Part shown: piece by piece, positions 1 through 11,364 of the stretch
Position numbering within the stretch: position 1 is the stretch's first letter
Layout: each line of letters opens with the position of its first letter
Source: Atkinsonella hypoxylon
Lineage: Eukaryota > Ascomycota > Sordariomycetes > Hypocreales > Clavicipitaceae
Length of the DNA stretch: 64,000 bases
Direction: 5' to 3'
NCBI GenBank assembly: GCA_000729835.1
Contig: JFHB01000006.1
Coordinates: forward strand, 248,001 to 312,000
Notes under the pieces: model-generated
What the model was told of the DNA's origin: nothing
Seen by the model: only the letters and a program-made list of their open reading frames with translations
Databases searched by the model: none
Position numbers and translations under genes: made by a program

Positions 1-2646
1 GCCAAGAACATTGAAGCCCTAAAAGTAATTCTGGACTTGGGGCAGACTGAGGGAAATCTGCTGCACGAGTCGTGGAAAGATATCTTGTTGTGCATCAGCC
101 AGCTTGACCGATTGCAGCTCATCACAGGAGGCGTTGACGAAAGCACTATCCCGGATGTGTCCCAAGCTCGATTCATGCCACCATCGAGGACCGACACAAC
201 CGACTTTCGATCATTGGCTCAGTCTCGTCAAAAAACACGACAGAGGTCTGGTACTGCTTCAAAGGGGTTCTCAAACGAAATCGCTCTAGAAAGTCGTTCG
301 GATGACTTCATTCGTAGTGTGGACCGGATCTTTACCAACACTGCCAACCTCTCAGGTGAAGCCATGGTGCATTTCGCAAAGGCTCTTACGGAAGTCAGTT
401 GGGATGAGATCAAAGTATCTGGATCCAACGAATCGCCTAGAACATATAGTCTCCAGAAGATTGTCGAAATCAGTTACTACAACATGAAACGTGTGCGATT
501 TGAGTGGAGTAACATTTGGGACGTCCTGGGCGAGCATTTCAATCAGGTTGGGTGTCACAACAACATGAACATCGTCTTCTTCGCACTGGACTCGCTGCGA
601 CAACTCTCTATGCGTTTCATGGAAATCGAGGAATTGGCAGGTTTTAAATTCCAGAAGGACTTCCTGAAACCCTTTGAGCACGTGCTTGCCAATTCTCAAA
701 ACGTCACCGTGAAAGACCTTGTTCTACGCTGCCTTATCCAAATGATTCAAGCACGCGGTGATAACATTCGCTCGGGCTGGAGGACAATGTTCGGTGTGTT
801 CACAGTAGCCGCAAGAGAACCTCACGAGAGCATCGTGAATTTGGCCTACGAGAACGTCAATCTAGTGTACAAGACCAAGTTCGGAGTCGTCATTTCGCAA
901 GGAGCTTTCACAGACCTAATTGTCTGTCTCACGGAGTTTTCCAAGAACTTAAAGTTCCAGAAGAAGAGCCTTGCGGCCTTGGAGTTGCTAAAGTCTACCA
1001 TTCCCACGATGTTGAAAACCCCCGAATGCCCGTTGTCTCAAAAATATAGTAATGGTCAAACGGGCGGCAACGCTGAAACGCCGAGCAAGTCAAAAGATTC
1101 CGCCAAAAAGGCACAGCCAAATACGTCTGTTGAGGAAGGATTTTGGTTTCCAGTGTTGTTCGCGTTCCATGATGTGCTCATGACAGGCGAGGACCTAGAA
1201 GTCAGATCCAACGCTCTCGAATACTTCTTCGCTGCTCTTATTAAATATGGCGGAGACTTCACTTCTGACTTTTGGGATATCCTTTGGCGGCAGCAGTTGT
1301 ACCCCATATTCATGGTCCTGCGATCGCGACCGGAGATGACCAATGTCCTCAATCACGAGGAACTCTCAGTCTGGCTGTCTACGACCATGATACAGGCGTT
1401 GCGCAACATGATACAACTCTTCACACACTACTTTGAGTCGCTTGAGTACATGCTGGATCGATTCCTCGAGTTGTTGGCACTCTGTATCTGTCAGGAGAAT
1501 GATACGATATCTCGGATTGGAAGCAACTGCTTGCAGCAACTCATTTTGAAGAATGTTACAAAATTTACACCGGAGCATTGGACAAAGATTGTTGGTGCCT
1601 TTTGCGAGCTCTTTGAGCGTACCACTGCGTATCAGCTGTTCACAGCCACAACCCTGGGCTCAGGCACATCTTTAGCTCTCCCTTCCAACGGATTCGAATT
1701 CTCTAGTGCACTCAACCCTACTTCCGAGATCCTTCCCGCAGATGAGAAATCCCTGAAAATTAATGGCACAGATGATATTGCGCCCGGTGCCGAGAATGAA
1801 CCCAGTTCACGCCAGCCATCATCCAAATCTCTGGATGACGACATCGAAGCTTCAAGCGGCATCTCTGGCCAGCCGCTGGAAGAGTTCAAGCCTTCTTCAA
1901 ATCTCCAACAGCAACCTGTGGTTGTCACCGCAGCCAGGCGGCGCTTTTTCAACAGGATCATTTCGCGCTGTGTGCTGCAACTCCTCATGATCGAGACCGT
2001 CAGTGAGCTCTTCAGCAACGACACTGTCTACACCCATATTCCCTCGACCGAGCTCCTCAGGTTGATGGCCTTGCTCAAGCGATCTTTCCAGTTCGCTCGC
2101 CGCTTCAACGAAGATAAAGAACTGCGCATGAAACTCTGGAGAGAAGGTTTCATGAAGCAACCACCCAACCTGCTCAAACAAGAAAGCGGTTCCGCAGCAA
2201 CGTACGTGTCCATATTGTTCCGCATGTTTGCAGATAACGCACAGGAGAGGCTCGAGAGCCGCCCAGACATCGAGGCAGCCCTGGTGCCTCTCTGCAAGGA
2301 CATTATCCAGGGCTATTCCGCCTTGGCAGAAGAGTCGCAGCACAGAAACATCATGGCGTGGCGTCCTGTTGTGGTAGATGTACTAGAGGGTTTCGCTACG
2401 TTTCCCGAAGACGCTTTCAAATCACATATTCCGGAGTTCTATCCCCTTGCGGTTGACCTGTTGACCAAGGACCTGGGCCAAGACCTGCGGGGCGCTTTGC
2501 TCGTTGTGCTCCGACGTGTGGGCGAAGTTGGCTTGGGCATAGCTGGAATGGCAAAGAGTAGAGAGAAAAGACGGGAAAGCGTGGCGAGTGAGGCACATGA
2601 GGGAGCTGGCGCTGGTCAGAACGCGTCGACGATGAGGATGCTGTGA
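1..2646 (+). CDS. SEC7: SEC7/BIG-type ARF guanine nucleotide exchange factor, C-terminal part (5' end outside window)
   Basis: The frame is open from base 1 (AKNIEALKVILDLGQTEG...), so this is the last roughly 881 residues of a larger protein; the catalytic Sec7 domain must lie upstream, outside the window. The visible part matches the region after the catalytic domain of large SEC7/BIG ARF-GEFs, which activate ARF GTPases at the trans-Golgi. Signs are the HDS1-like stretch (LLHESWKDILLCISQLDRLQL), the helical block around WSNIWDVLGEHF and FALDSLRQLSMRF at about residues 170-215, and HDS2-4-like alpha-helical repeats beyond it. A low-complexity Ser/Pro linker lies near residues 560-620. No intron is needed in this part, and the stop is TGA at 2644-2646. 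Family assignment is confident. Which paralogue (SEC7/BIG rather than GEA/GBF) is inferred from the HDS wording. Confidence 0.85.
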   Translation, partial: AKNIEALKVILDLGQTEGNLLHESWKDILLCISQLDRLQLITGGVDESTIPDVSQARFMPPSRTDTTDFRSLAQSRQKTRQRSGTASKGFSNEIALESRSDDFIRSVDRIFTNTANLSGEAMVHFAKALTEVSWDEIKVSGSNESPRTYSLQKIVEISYYNMKRVRFEWSNIWDVLGEHFNQVGCHNNMNIVFFALDSLRQLSMRFMEIEELAGFKFQKDFLKPFEHVLANSQNVTVKDLVLRCLIQMIQARGDNIRSGWRTMFGVFTVAAREPHESIVNLAYENVNLVYKTKFGVVISQGAFTDLIVCLTEFSKNLKFQKKSLAALELLKSTIPTMLKTPECPLSQKYSNGQTGGNAETPSKSKDSAKKAQPNTSVEEGFWFPVLFAFHDVLMTGEDLEVRSNALEYFFAALIKYGGDFTSDFWDILWRQQLYPIFMVLRSRPEMTNVLNHEELSVWLSTTMIQALRNMIQLFTHYFESLEYMLDRFLELLALCICQENDTISRIGSNCLQQLILKNVTKFTPEHWTKIVGAFCELFERTTAYQLFTATTLGSGTSLALPSNGFEFSSALNPTSEILPADEKSLKINGTDDIAPGAENEPSSRQPSSKSLDDDIEASSGISGQPLEEFKPSSNLQQQPVVVTAARRRFFNRIISRCVLQLLMIETVSELFSNDTVYTHIPSTELLRLMALLKRSFQFARRFNEDKELRMKLWREGFMKQPPNLLKQESGSAATYVSILFRMFADNAQERLESRPDIEAALVPLCKDIIQGYSALAEESQHRNIMAWRPVVVDVLEGFATFPEDAFKSHIPEFYPLAVDLLTKDLGQDLRGALLVVLRRVGEVGLGIAGMAKSREKRRESVASEAHEGAGAGQNASTMRML

Positions 2647-3078
2647 GGTATGGCCATTTTTTAAGCAGCTCTTAGTGGCACGGCGTTGTGATGGAAGATG
2701 CATTAAAATCATTGATTTTTCTCATTGTACTATTTTGTTGTAAAACCTACCTTTGATCAAGTCGAAGATTTTCCTTGATTGTAACCTGTGTTGCATTGCC
2801 CGACTGCGATTGATTCGATGACTTTTGATTACTATTGCCCCATAATGTAATCATTCAAAGTGAGACTATCGAGACTCGTTACCAAATGCAATCTTCTACC
2901 TCCGGGAATAAAGTTGCTTTCTTCAAGCCCATCACAGTTTCATTTGGGATCGTAACATAATGGGTGTATAGTGTGATCAAATTGTGCCACAAGCAGTCAT
3001 GGTGCGTCGTGTAAATTACGATGTTTGTCAATGAAGAGCGTACGACACATCATGGGATACTCATGATAAGCGTGCTAA
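2647..3078. other. Convergent 3' intergenic region between SEC7 and HSM3-like gene
   Basis: This 432-bp stretch lies between two stop codons facing each other. It is AT-rich, presumably the two 3' UTRs, and I see no gene, repeat or RNA in it. Confidence 0.6.
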
Positions 3079-4270
3079 CTATCTTAGAAGAGTATCAATA
3101 TATGTGGCCAACGGCAAAGCCTCCTCCTCCAGAGTTACATTAGGCAACATCCTGAGATGTGTCTCTAGACCATGATCGAATCGAATAGCGGCTTTGACCA
3201 AGCTCTGAAGAAGAGAGTCAATGGCCGGCGACCGTTTCGAAATTCGCATAACGCTCACTAGATGCTCAAAGAAAAGGTAAAGGTGCTCAAGCATGATCGT
3301 GTCCGATCTGTCAATCATGGCGAGAGTAGCCCACTGGAGCAAGCCTTGCCCACAGCCGGTGTCTCCGATATCTGGTACGCCAAAGAGGTCCGGGAACAAC
3401 GGTTGACTTATGGCAGCGATGTTTTGAATGCAAAGGCGCTGAAGGAGTCGAAGCAATCGACCCTGTGAGATGGTGACTTCCGCTTTGGATGGTGACGTAG
3501 GTTGTTCAAGAGAACAATGTTGGTGTATGACGCTAAGATTAGGACGACTGAGCAGGATCTGTTTCCAGAGGCGACCCTGGCCTGCCGCGCGGCGTTTGAC
3601 GATTCCAGTGCCATTCGCTTGAGTTGATGAGCTGAAATTGCCCACCCCGTTATCAAGGACTTCACAGTCAGTTTGTAGCAGGTCGCCTAGAACCCTGCCT
3701 GCGTGCTCCGCTACATCGACTTCATAACTGGATATCCAGCATTTGACGACAGCATCCACGATCTCGGGATGAGAACTTAGGATGCAAGCATCGTCTGGGG
3801 ATTGAGCAGCTTTCTTGATAACGCCTAGTGCAAGGAGGTTCGCTCCGCCGTAAGGCGACCTAAGGGCCGCCAATATTGACGACGTATCAGCAATGGCGAG
3901 AGCCTCGGTGAAGGACAGCGGCGATAACAGTTTTCTAGTCAATGCGATTAAAGACGCTGGAGGCTGTACCATGCATTTCATGACCTCGGTCACAAGCGGA
4001 AATAGCGTAGGGAGGAGAGGCCGAACGTTGTCGTCTAAGCTCAGTTTTACCATGGTCAGCCGAACAGGCCAGACCCCAGCTGCTTGCGTCTCTGCAAGAC
4101 TTACCTGTAAGCTGCATTGCGACATGGTCCAGAATGCGATGATCAAATATAGTATCAGGGTCGCTCAGTAAGTCCTGCAGGTGGTGCTGCAATTCCGATA
4201 ATTCAAATATCGGGACGGTGTCCATGTTGTTGTTGTTGTTGTTGTATTCAGGCACGGTCCGCGAGCTCAT
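3079..4270 (-). CDS. HSM3: HSM3/PSMD5-like 26S proteasome assembly chaperone
   Basis: Two exons, complement(4105..4270) and complement(3079..4034), give 373 aa. The intron (GTAAGT donor, GCTGACC-like branch, CTTAG acceptor) joins ...HVAMQLT to DDNVRPLLPTLFPLVTEV in phase 1. The product is an all-helical ARM/HEAT-like protein. It resembles fungal proteins annotated HSM3, whose yeast and animal (PSMD5/S5b) relatives chaperone the Rpt base of the 26S proteasome; yeast HSM3 was first described through mismatch repair. The first in-frame ATG (4270) is followed by a run of six Asn codons, and a second ATG at 4225 (MDTVPIFELSELQHHL) looks more like the conserved start. The family call rests on overall pattern, not on a catalytic motif, so it is moderate. 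Confidence 0.6.
4226..4245 (+). repeat. GTT/AAC trinucleotide microsatellite
   Basis: About six GTT units, read as AAC (Asn) on the minus strand between the two candidate start codons of the HSM3-like gene. Length variation here would change only the optional N-terminal extension. Confidence 0.8.
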
Positions 4271-4677
4271 ATGGAGAATTGGGATAATGTGGAAAACCAG
4301 GAGTTGGTACTCGCTTTGCTTTCCCAGACTATCAAGACAAGAAAGTTGGGAGATGTTCAAGAAGGCCAGTGCCTATTAACGCGGATGGTCTAGCTATTCG
4401 CCTTCAATAGCTGTTCAACTGCATGACAGTCGCCTGTGACGTTTGGCACCCAGCAAAGGTAGATCCTGGCGGGTCACAACGGATTCAATTCCGCCCCCAC
4501 CATACCGCTACGACTTTAGTCGCAGCTTTTTGCTTTGCTCCGCCCAGACTCAATTTCGCGGTACTGGATTAGATTCTTGGAATTTTTTTTTAGTAAATTT
4601 TTTTTTTATACTTCTTATCACAAGGGAGCACCATTGACACTACCACCAAGAAGCGCGCTGTTCACATATCGCTTTCC
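4271..4677. promoter_or_regulatory. Divergent promoter region HSM3-like / RPC31
   Basis: A 407-bp spacer between two divergent start codons. Near 4585-4615 are two T-rich runs (9 and 10 T) that resemble a poly(dT) nucleosome-free segment upstream of RPC31. I see no gene in it. Confidence 0.45.
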
Positions 4678-5553
4678 ATGTCCAGAGGAGGTCGCGGCGG
4701 ACGGGGAGGCGCGAGAGGAGGGGGACGTCCCAATGTGCCTTGGGACACGGGCGATGAGCCCGACGCCAGACCATCTGAATTATTTCCAGTACGTCTTTGC
4801 TTGGCACAGAGTCACAGCCCTCCTGGAGCCTGCTCAAAGATCAAAACCGTCTGACGAGAAAATGATATTCTGCAGCGTTACGCTGTTCCCACCCCACGCG
4901 ATCTGTCTGCTTCCGAAATCAGCGCAGTTCAATATTTTCTACTTCTACGGCATCAAATACACTCGTCACCTCTGTACACCGCCAGAAGAACCTCTACTCA
5001 CGATCCGACCGCGCCTCGAAAAATGTACGGTCAAGCGCAAATGAACGCCCGGTACGGACTCAAGAACAAGGCATCAGTGGATCCGTTCACAGCCATGCCG
5101 ACCTACTCTGAGAAATTCGTTCGCGAAGAGCGTGCCCTGCCCGACTGGTCTGCACGCCCAGTGTGTCGCGAGATGTTCCCGGCCGAGCTCCACGATATCG
5201 TTGAGCCCGAAGATGGCGCGGGCGTCCGTAAGAAACGGAAATTAGAGCTGAGTAGAGTAACCGCCTTGCCAAACGCCGAAGAGGCATTCGGACTGCCGTC
5301 GTTAGATGGAGAGGATGAAGAGGGCGTTGGGCGCAATGGCAGGAATATTCTGGAGAGGCTGGAGGCGATGCGCGATGACGAAGGTGACGAGGGCGCTGAC
5401 TTGGAAGATGAGGAAGGGTTGGAAGAAGAGGATGAGGATGAGGTGTATGATGATGAGGATGCTGGTGATTACGACGCCGAGAACTATTTCGACAATGGAG
5501 ATGACATGGGAGATGACTACGGTGACGGGGATGATGGCGAGGGCACTTATTAA
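4678..5553 (+). CDS. RPC31: RNA polymerase III subunit RPC31 (RPC7 family)
   Basis: Two exons, 4678..4788 and 4876..5553, give 262 aa. Exon 1 is a Gly/Arg-rich start (MSRGGRGGRGGARGGGRP) followed by NVPWDTGDEPDARPSELFP. The 87-bp intron has a GTACGT donor, a CTGAC branch and a GCAG acceptor. Exon 2 continues with YAVPTPRDLSASE, then SSPLYTARR, FTAMPTYSEKFVREERALP and DWSARPVCREMFP. It ends in a highly acidic tail of Glu/Asp runs. The RGG start, the YxxPxP core and the acidic C-terminus are the layout of Rpc31/RPC7, which belongs to the Pol III-specific RPC82-RPC34-RPC31 subcomplex that acts in initiation. The splice choice restores the conserved core in frame. Confidence 0.87.
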
Positions 5554-6125
5554 TCTAATCCGCAGACAGGTCGATTGACGCATATTTCCTTCAAGGGGAG
5601 TTCGGCGAGCCACACGTCACATATGTTGCAACAAACAATATTGCTCCTCCATGTTCAGATACCCAATGACCACGGTATATATTCAAATTTCGGCAGCGCA
5701 ATCAAAATCATCCAAGCCGGATGTCGTTTCCTTTATTTCTCCATAGGTCAATTGCGCAGTATCATGACATGCACTTGAAACGTGATTGATTTTACACATG
5801 AATCCAAAAAGGGCCTTTCGCAAAAGTTAGCTGCAAGCAGCGCGATTTCACCGTCCACCATTATTTTTTCAAAAAACTCTTGTTCGCCTAACGCCATGGT
5901 TGCCTTGTCTATCGTGCCAAAAGTATAACCTGTCTCTTCCCACGGATGCAGATTTCGTGGTATTCCGGCCCCCAGACTCACCAAGTAAAGAACCAGTAAT
6001 TTCGACGGGCGCGAAGAAGTGCTATAGCACTGATGCTGAGAACCGACCGGCGCCTTTGCAAAGCTTAATGAACAGTTTGTCACGTCTCTGCGATTTGGAT
6101 TTACGCATAAAATGGGTCACATCGG
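5554..6125. other. Convergent intergenic region RPC31 / NUP49
   Basis: 572 bp between two facing stop codons. The only sizeable minus-strand frame (5748-6083) has no recognisable domain and looks like 3' UTR. Confidence 0.5.
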
Positions 6126-7647
6126 TCAGCTATTCATGCCTGTCGCATAAACGCCGCTGTCAATTATGCCCGCTTGCAACCTCGATAACCTCTCGCGAGT
6201 GTCAGCAATCTGACCTGCTTGAGCGACGATAGCGTTTCCAGTTTCTCTGAGAGCGGCAAGCACCTGTCCAAGCTGATCCTGTACAGCTCCGCCGGCTGCA
6301 GTGGCGTTTCGATCTTTCAGAGCTCTGATCTGTTCGTACAAGCCGTTTTCAACCCCAGGCATATCTCTTTCAATCTCGGCGCGGTATTCGTCCAATCTTT
6401 TCTTGTATTTTTCGATGTCGTCGCATATGCGGTTGAAGTACGTGATGAGGTCTTGCGCGCTGGCGTGTGCTGACGCACTGTCTGTCCCGCTAGTGTTGGA
6501 GGGAGTCGGGCCCGCGAAAAGCCCGGTCTGATGATAATGCGTCGGCAGCTTCAAGTTGTCAGTTGCTTTGAAAGATAGCTGTGCGTCTGTAATGCTCTTT
6601 TTCGTCAGATCTTGCAGCCCCTTGATCGTTTGAATATCCCGATTCAGTGCAACCTGGACGGTCTTGAACTTTGTTTCCACAAAATTCACATCCCTGCCTA
6701 GTTGCTCAATATCTTTTTCATGTTGAGGCATGAATTCTCCAATTTCATCCTTCATTTTCATCACTCGCTGTATGCCTTTATCGATGAGTGCAATCTCGTC
6801 CTGAACAGGTTTGGCCAGATCATCGAAGCGTGTACGAGGGCGTAAGTTATCGTAGTTGATCTGAACAGCTGGTACTTGCGATGTCGATTGGACCTGCTGT
6901 GGTTGTGTTTGGCCGCTGTATGAGATGGAACGAGAACACAATTAGTTTGCTACTCTTGAGAACACTTTGCTAAGGCACTTACAACAGCCCACCTGAAGGC
7001 TTCGACTGTGTTTGGCCAAAAAGACCACCCCCAGTCGTGGACGTTTGCGTGTTCGTTGTGGAAGCACCAAATAGACTGCCATTCGTCTGTTGTGGCTGCT
7101 GTTGCTGTGACTGCGTGGTAGTATTTTTGCCGAATAGTCCTCCACTGGATGGCTGTTGAGTTTGTTGTTGTTGATTCGAAGCGCCGCCAAAAAGTCCACC
7201 TCCAGCACTCCCGCTTTGTTGCGTCGACTGATTGTTTGTAGCTCCCCCAAAAAGTCCTCCAGCCGTGCTGGACTGGGTCGGTGCTGCAGTTGTCGATGAA
7301 CCGAACAGTCCAGTACTTGGTTTTGGCTGCGCGGCTCCAAACAAGTCCCCTGTGGTCGCCATTTCGCCGGTAGTAGATGTAGTTGGGTTCGCGGAAGTAC
7401 TCCCTGATCCAAAAAGCCTAACAGGGGCGGATGGTTGTGGTGTCGTTGAGCTTCTAGAGACGACGGTGGTTAGCATTCGCAAGATTAAAGCTGACCACTA
7501 TTAGTTGTTTTCACGCGCTGCAGAACAGAGTCTCAGGCTAGCTAAGAGCATTAATGAGTTGATATGTAATACTGACAGTGAGTTAGCAGCGCCGCCAGTA
7601 TTGATCGTGAGACTACTAGGCACATTAGCTGAACGCGCAAGAGACAT
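6126..7647 (-). CDS. NUP49: FG nucleoporin NUP49 (Nup58 homologue)
   Basis: Three exons, complement(7577..7647), complement(6983..7453) and complement(6126..6915), give 443 aa. Exon 1 encodes MSLARSANVPSSLTINTGG. Intron 1 has the less usual donor GTCAGT with a GCTAAC branch; intron 2 is GTAAGT...ATACAG. Residues about 25-190 carry nine LFG repeats, mostly GLFG, in Ser/Thr/Gln spacers. The C-terminal half (from about 195) is coiled-coil-rich, starting INYDNLRPRTRFDDLAKPVQ and including HEKDIEQLGRDVNFVETKF. GLFG repeats plus this coiled coil are typical of Nup49, which sits with Nsp1 and Nup57 in the central channel of the nuclear pore. It is divergently transcribed from FIP1 over 285 bp. Confidence 0.85.
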
Positions 7648-7932
7648 TGAAATATCTAACTGAAGGAAATGGAACGCCTGGCAAGAGCGCGTCTAAGCCG
7701 AGTCTGGCTTCGATGGAGACCTTGAGTCGAGTGGAGCTCCACAACTTTCAGCGAATCGTCGGCTCATCTCGAGCTCAAGCTGGAACTTGTCTTTTCCAAG
7801 TATCTTGGAGTGCATCCTCTTTTCCATAATTCTAAGTCAAACTGGCAATTCGACTATTAGATACCTTGATTCTTTGCTTCATACCGCCCAAAGAACACTG
7901 ACTGCCTTAACTGCGTCAATCCCGTATGCGCA
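7648..7932. promoter_or_regulatory. Bidirectional promoter NUP49 / FIP1
   Basis: 285 bp separate the start codons of the two divergent genes, a nucleoporin and an mRNA 3'-end processing factor. No clear TATA box is seen, and co-regulation is an inference from spacing only. Confidence 0.4.
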
Positions 7933-9151
7933 ATGAGTTCAGACATGTCGGAGCATGAAATGGAAATGGATGAGGGAGACGACCTTTACGAGCCGGAGGA
8001 GCCCAAAGTTGAGCCAAGCGACAAGAATGCTACTTCTGCCAAGACAGAAGAGTTGGAGGAAGGCGAGGAAGAGGACGAGGGTGGCGCAATGGATGAAGAT
8101 GACGATGATTCCGTAGGTTTCTCCAACAACGTCCTCTTAAAAGTATTATCTACTTAACGAGCTTCGCACACCACAGGACATTGATATCATCACCGAGCGC
8201 AAAGACGGCACTACTGCTGCGCCTCCAACGTAAGCAAACTACATACTGCTCGCAGCTTATCGGAGCCGCAGCTTATCATATCGTGAGCAGGCAATCCAAG
8301 TATAGCGATATCCGAAATATTCCTCAGCGAACGACCTCGGGCGACTCTTCTTCAAAACCAGCACCCGTCAAAAAAGAGGAGGAATCCAAATCTTCGAATG
8401 GGATAATGAACATTGCGGCGCCGAGCGCGGATCAAGCATCTGCAGCTGCATCAAGGTCAACCATAGACATCAACGCGAACCCAGTGTATCCCGGCGCAGG
8501 GAAACCCATAACCCAAGTTAACATTGATGAAGGTTAGATGAGCATTTGGATACTTTTGACGATTATTTTCGACGGGTGTGCAAGACAAAACAGAACACTG
8601 ACATGAAAAGAATAGACCTACCAGATAATGAAAAGCCTTGGAGAAAACCAGGAACAGATATCAGTGATTACTTCAACTACGGCTTTGATGAATTCACGTG
8701 GGCACTGTATGCCGCGAAACAAGAGAGTATTCGAGGAGAGTATGGCGCCGATTCCTTCGCCACGAATAATAAGAAGATGATGGAGGACTTCAATAGTATG
8801 ATGATGATGGGTGGAATGGGTATGCCTGGCGCTGGCAGTGGAGGGAACGCGTCTATGGCTGGCATGGATGGAATACCACCTGAAATGCAAGCTATGATGC
8901 AACAAATGATGGCCTCCGGCATGGATCCTTCTCAAATGGATCCAAGCCAGATGAGTGCCATGTTTGCGGGGATGCAGAACGGCAGCGCAGGACCCGGGGC
9001 ACAAGGGAATCAAGGACAGAATTTTGGTGGCGGAGGCTTCGGTGGCAATCAAGGGGGCTATGGTTATGAACAAGGCATGTCTGCCGGCGGCGGCGGCGGC
9101 GGCGGCCGTGGTGGCTTCAGCGGCGGAAGGGGACGCAGGGGTCGATGGTGA
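7933..9151 (+). CDS. FIP1: Pre-mRNA polyadenylation factor FIP1
   Basis: Four exons, 7933..8112, 8177..8229, 8291..8532 and 8616..9151, give 336 aa. The N-terminus is acidic (MSSDMSEHEMEMDEGDDLYEPE). The diagnostic Fip1 motif sits across the last junction: QVNIDE joined to DLPDNEKPWRKPGTDISDYF, then NYGFDEFTWALYAAKQ. The tail is Met/Gly/Gln-rich and ends in RGG-type repeats, with a GGC run near 9088-9108 encoding poly-Gly. Fip1 tethers poly(A) polymerase to the cleavage and polyadenylation factor in the nucleus. Intron 3 uses a GTTAGA donor and its acceptor (GAATAG) was chosen because it alone restores the Fip1 motif in frame. Confidence 0.88.
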
Positions 9152-10434
9152 ACTGGCCTCGACGCGGTTTCACGATGATTGCATGCTTTGGAAGTGAAAT
9201 AGCAGAAATAGGTTAGGGCATACGGCGTTGATGGGTCGGGTTAACCTTGCCAAGGGCAGGTGGATTTATGAAAGATATTGCCATAGCTGGCGGGTTTTTT
9301 ATCACTATATTCTACTAGGAGTTCAAAGCGATATGAAGCGCAGCGCTTACCAAGAACACGGGTTACTTGGATGCGCATACAATAAACCCTGGGTGAGGTG
9401 TAGAACAAAATGCGTATACTCGAAGGGTCATGTCAACTACCTAGGTACTTATCAAATCGACAGTGGCCACAATCCGGGCTCCGATACCTGCTGAGAATAT
9501 TCTGCCCGGATAAAGTGCATCATTCTCGCACAAAAGACCAATTAGCATATATTTCTCCCATGGGCATGTGCTGAAATAAAGCCTTCAAACTGTACGGCTG
9601 GCTACGCCACGTTCATCAAGCAGGTACAGTTGCCAAAACTGTGGCTACTTGCAACTCGTTGCAGCAAAGTGAATATGCTAATCTGCCAACACTGCTCTTC
9701 AAGACGTGACGATACCAAATCATTGATGCCTCCTTTGAGGTCACATCTGTGATCATGGTGGCATTCAACTTCCAAGTAAAGCCTTGGCCCGGCCAGCCAT
9801 CGCCAGCGGCAGGGTCCATCTGGTTTAGTATGTTACTCTGTATACCGGTGCTGTGATGACAATTCCGTGCCGTTGATGAGTCTTGGCCGGGGAAAACCGC
9901 CGACGCCACGCATCCATCAATACTTGGTCATGCATCGGCCCTTGCTGGATGACTAGGCCAGGTTGTTTGAGAAACGTGCCGGCCTACCGTGACACCGAGC
10001 CTGACCAACATAAGAATCAGCACTGTCGATCACTACTGCGATTCTTCCGATTTCCCTGTGACCTAAGGAGAGACTAACTGATCGATAAAACCCTCAATAT
10101 ATGTTATCAAGGGGGGGATATAATATGTCGTCCTATCTCATATCGAGAGGACGAAGGATCTCATGTCAATTACAATATACTGTTCAATGCCCTGTGACTG
10201 ACTCAGCTGCGACCGAATAACAGTTAACAAAGAATCGGCTTCTTTTCGCCAGGGTATCATTCTTATAATATATACACTCTCAAATGTCGTCCTACCGAAT
10301 TCATAATCATCCTAAATAAACAAAAAATGGCGTACATGATCTAACAACAGGAAAGTCGAGCGAGAGGGAAAAAAAAAATAGTATGACGCTGGATAATCGG
10401 CTTCATGTAACTAGACATGGCTCATAGTCGATCA
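9152..10434. other. Long convergent intergenic region FIP1 / M50B-like gene
   Basis: 1.28 kb between facing stops. Small frames exist on both strands but none shows a domain or plausible splicing. A TACCTAGGTA palindrome lies at 9438-9447. I see no RNA gene or transposon ends. Confidence 0.5.
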
Positions 10435-11364
10435 TCACGTTGGGATAAAGTGCTGTGAATCCTGCTGCTGCTGCTCAAATGACTGTGAGAAAGCCGCCAA
10501 GCCGGCCACAATCCCGACGGTCATGATGAGAACCGAGATGATGGACCAAATGACTCCCCAGCATTGCGAAGAGCCGCCATAACGCTTGGCAAACACACTG
10601 GCATCAGAGGAGTTGACTTTTCGAAGGATCAGATCGTCGCAGATATCCCATACGCTGTACAACGACGACATGACGCCAATGAATAGCACGACGAAGCGCA
10701 GAGCCTGTGCATGGACGATGAACCAGCAGGCGACGAGAAGTCCGACTGCCAGTAGAACAGTAAGAACGGTCAACCAGTCGCGTCTTCCCCACCACAGCGT
10801 TAGCAAGAAGCATACCGCCAGAATCATGCTAGCAACTTTGGAGGCTACGATGTTGAAGCCACAGAAAGTCAGAAGAGCTCCGATGATGGATGAACCTAAG
10901 TAGCCGGCAGGCAGGGTGATGGCGCCGATTCCACCGCGCATGCGGGTCACGCCTCCTTCGTTTGGGTCAAGACTGATGGACTCGATCTTTCCACCAGTGA
11001 AGACAGCAGTAATGGCGTGTCCGAACTCGTGGAATGCAATGACAAGCATCTGGACATGTTCTTGTTAAGTCGGATGTGGTCTGGTGGGCAGCAGGGAAAG
11101 TGGCTCGGTTGTTTTGCCATAAACATCAAAAATCACAACAATGCTTCATACCTTGAATGGCCAGAGTATCATCCTCAGATACGGCACGTTCCATAGAATG
11201 GCAATGACGACCACATAAGCGGCAATGACTCCCAACGTAACTTGTTGTGTATGCGTGGGATGTTGCAGGTCGCGAGCGGAAAGCGAGCGGACGGATAAAG
11301 ACGTAATGTCGCTATAGGAAGCGGGCGAGCGTATGGACGCCGCGACAATTATCGACGGCGCCAT
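10435..11364 (-). CDS. Peptidase M50B-like integral membrane zinc metalloprotease
   Basis: Two exons, complement(11152..11364) and complement(10435..11049), give 275 aa. A single GTATGA...TCCAG intron of 102 bp splits the protein just before MLVIAFHEFGHAITAVFTGG. HEFGH is the HExxH zinc motif of the M50/S2P superfamily and lies beside a membrane helix. Further hydrophobic segments follow (about 6-7 in all), and GYLGSSIIGALLTFCG resembles the M50B region. The size and layout match the fungal M50B-like family. These proteins are mostly uncharacterised, so the substrate is unknown and proteolytic activity is inferred from the motif. Confidence 0.72.

Noticed and set aside
5748..6083. 111-codon minus-strand frame as a gene
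   Set aside because: It sits in the 3' spacer between convergent genes, has no domain, and its composition is not protein-like.
9228..9494. 88-codon plus-strand frame after FIP1
   Set aside because: No recognisable motif, no splice context, and it is in a convergent spacer.
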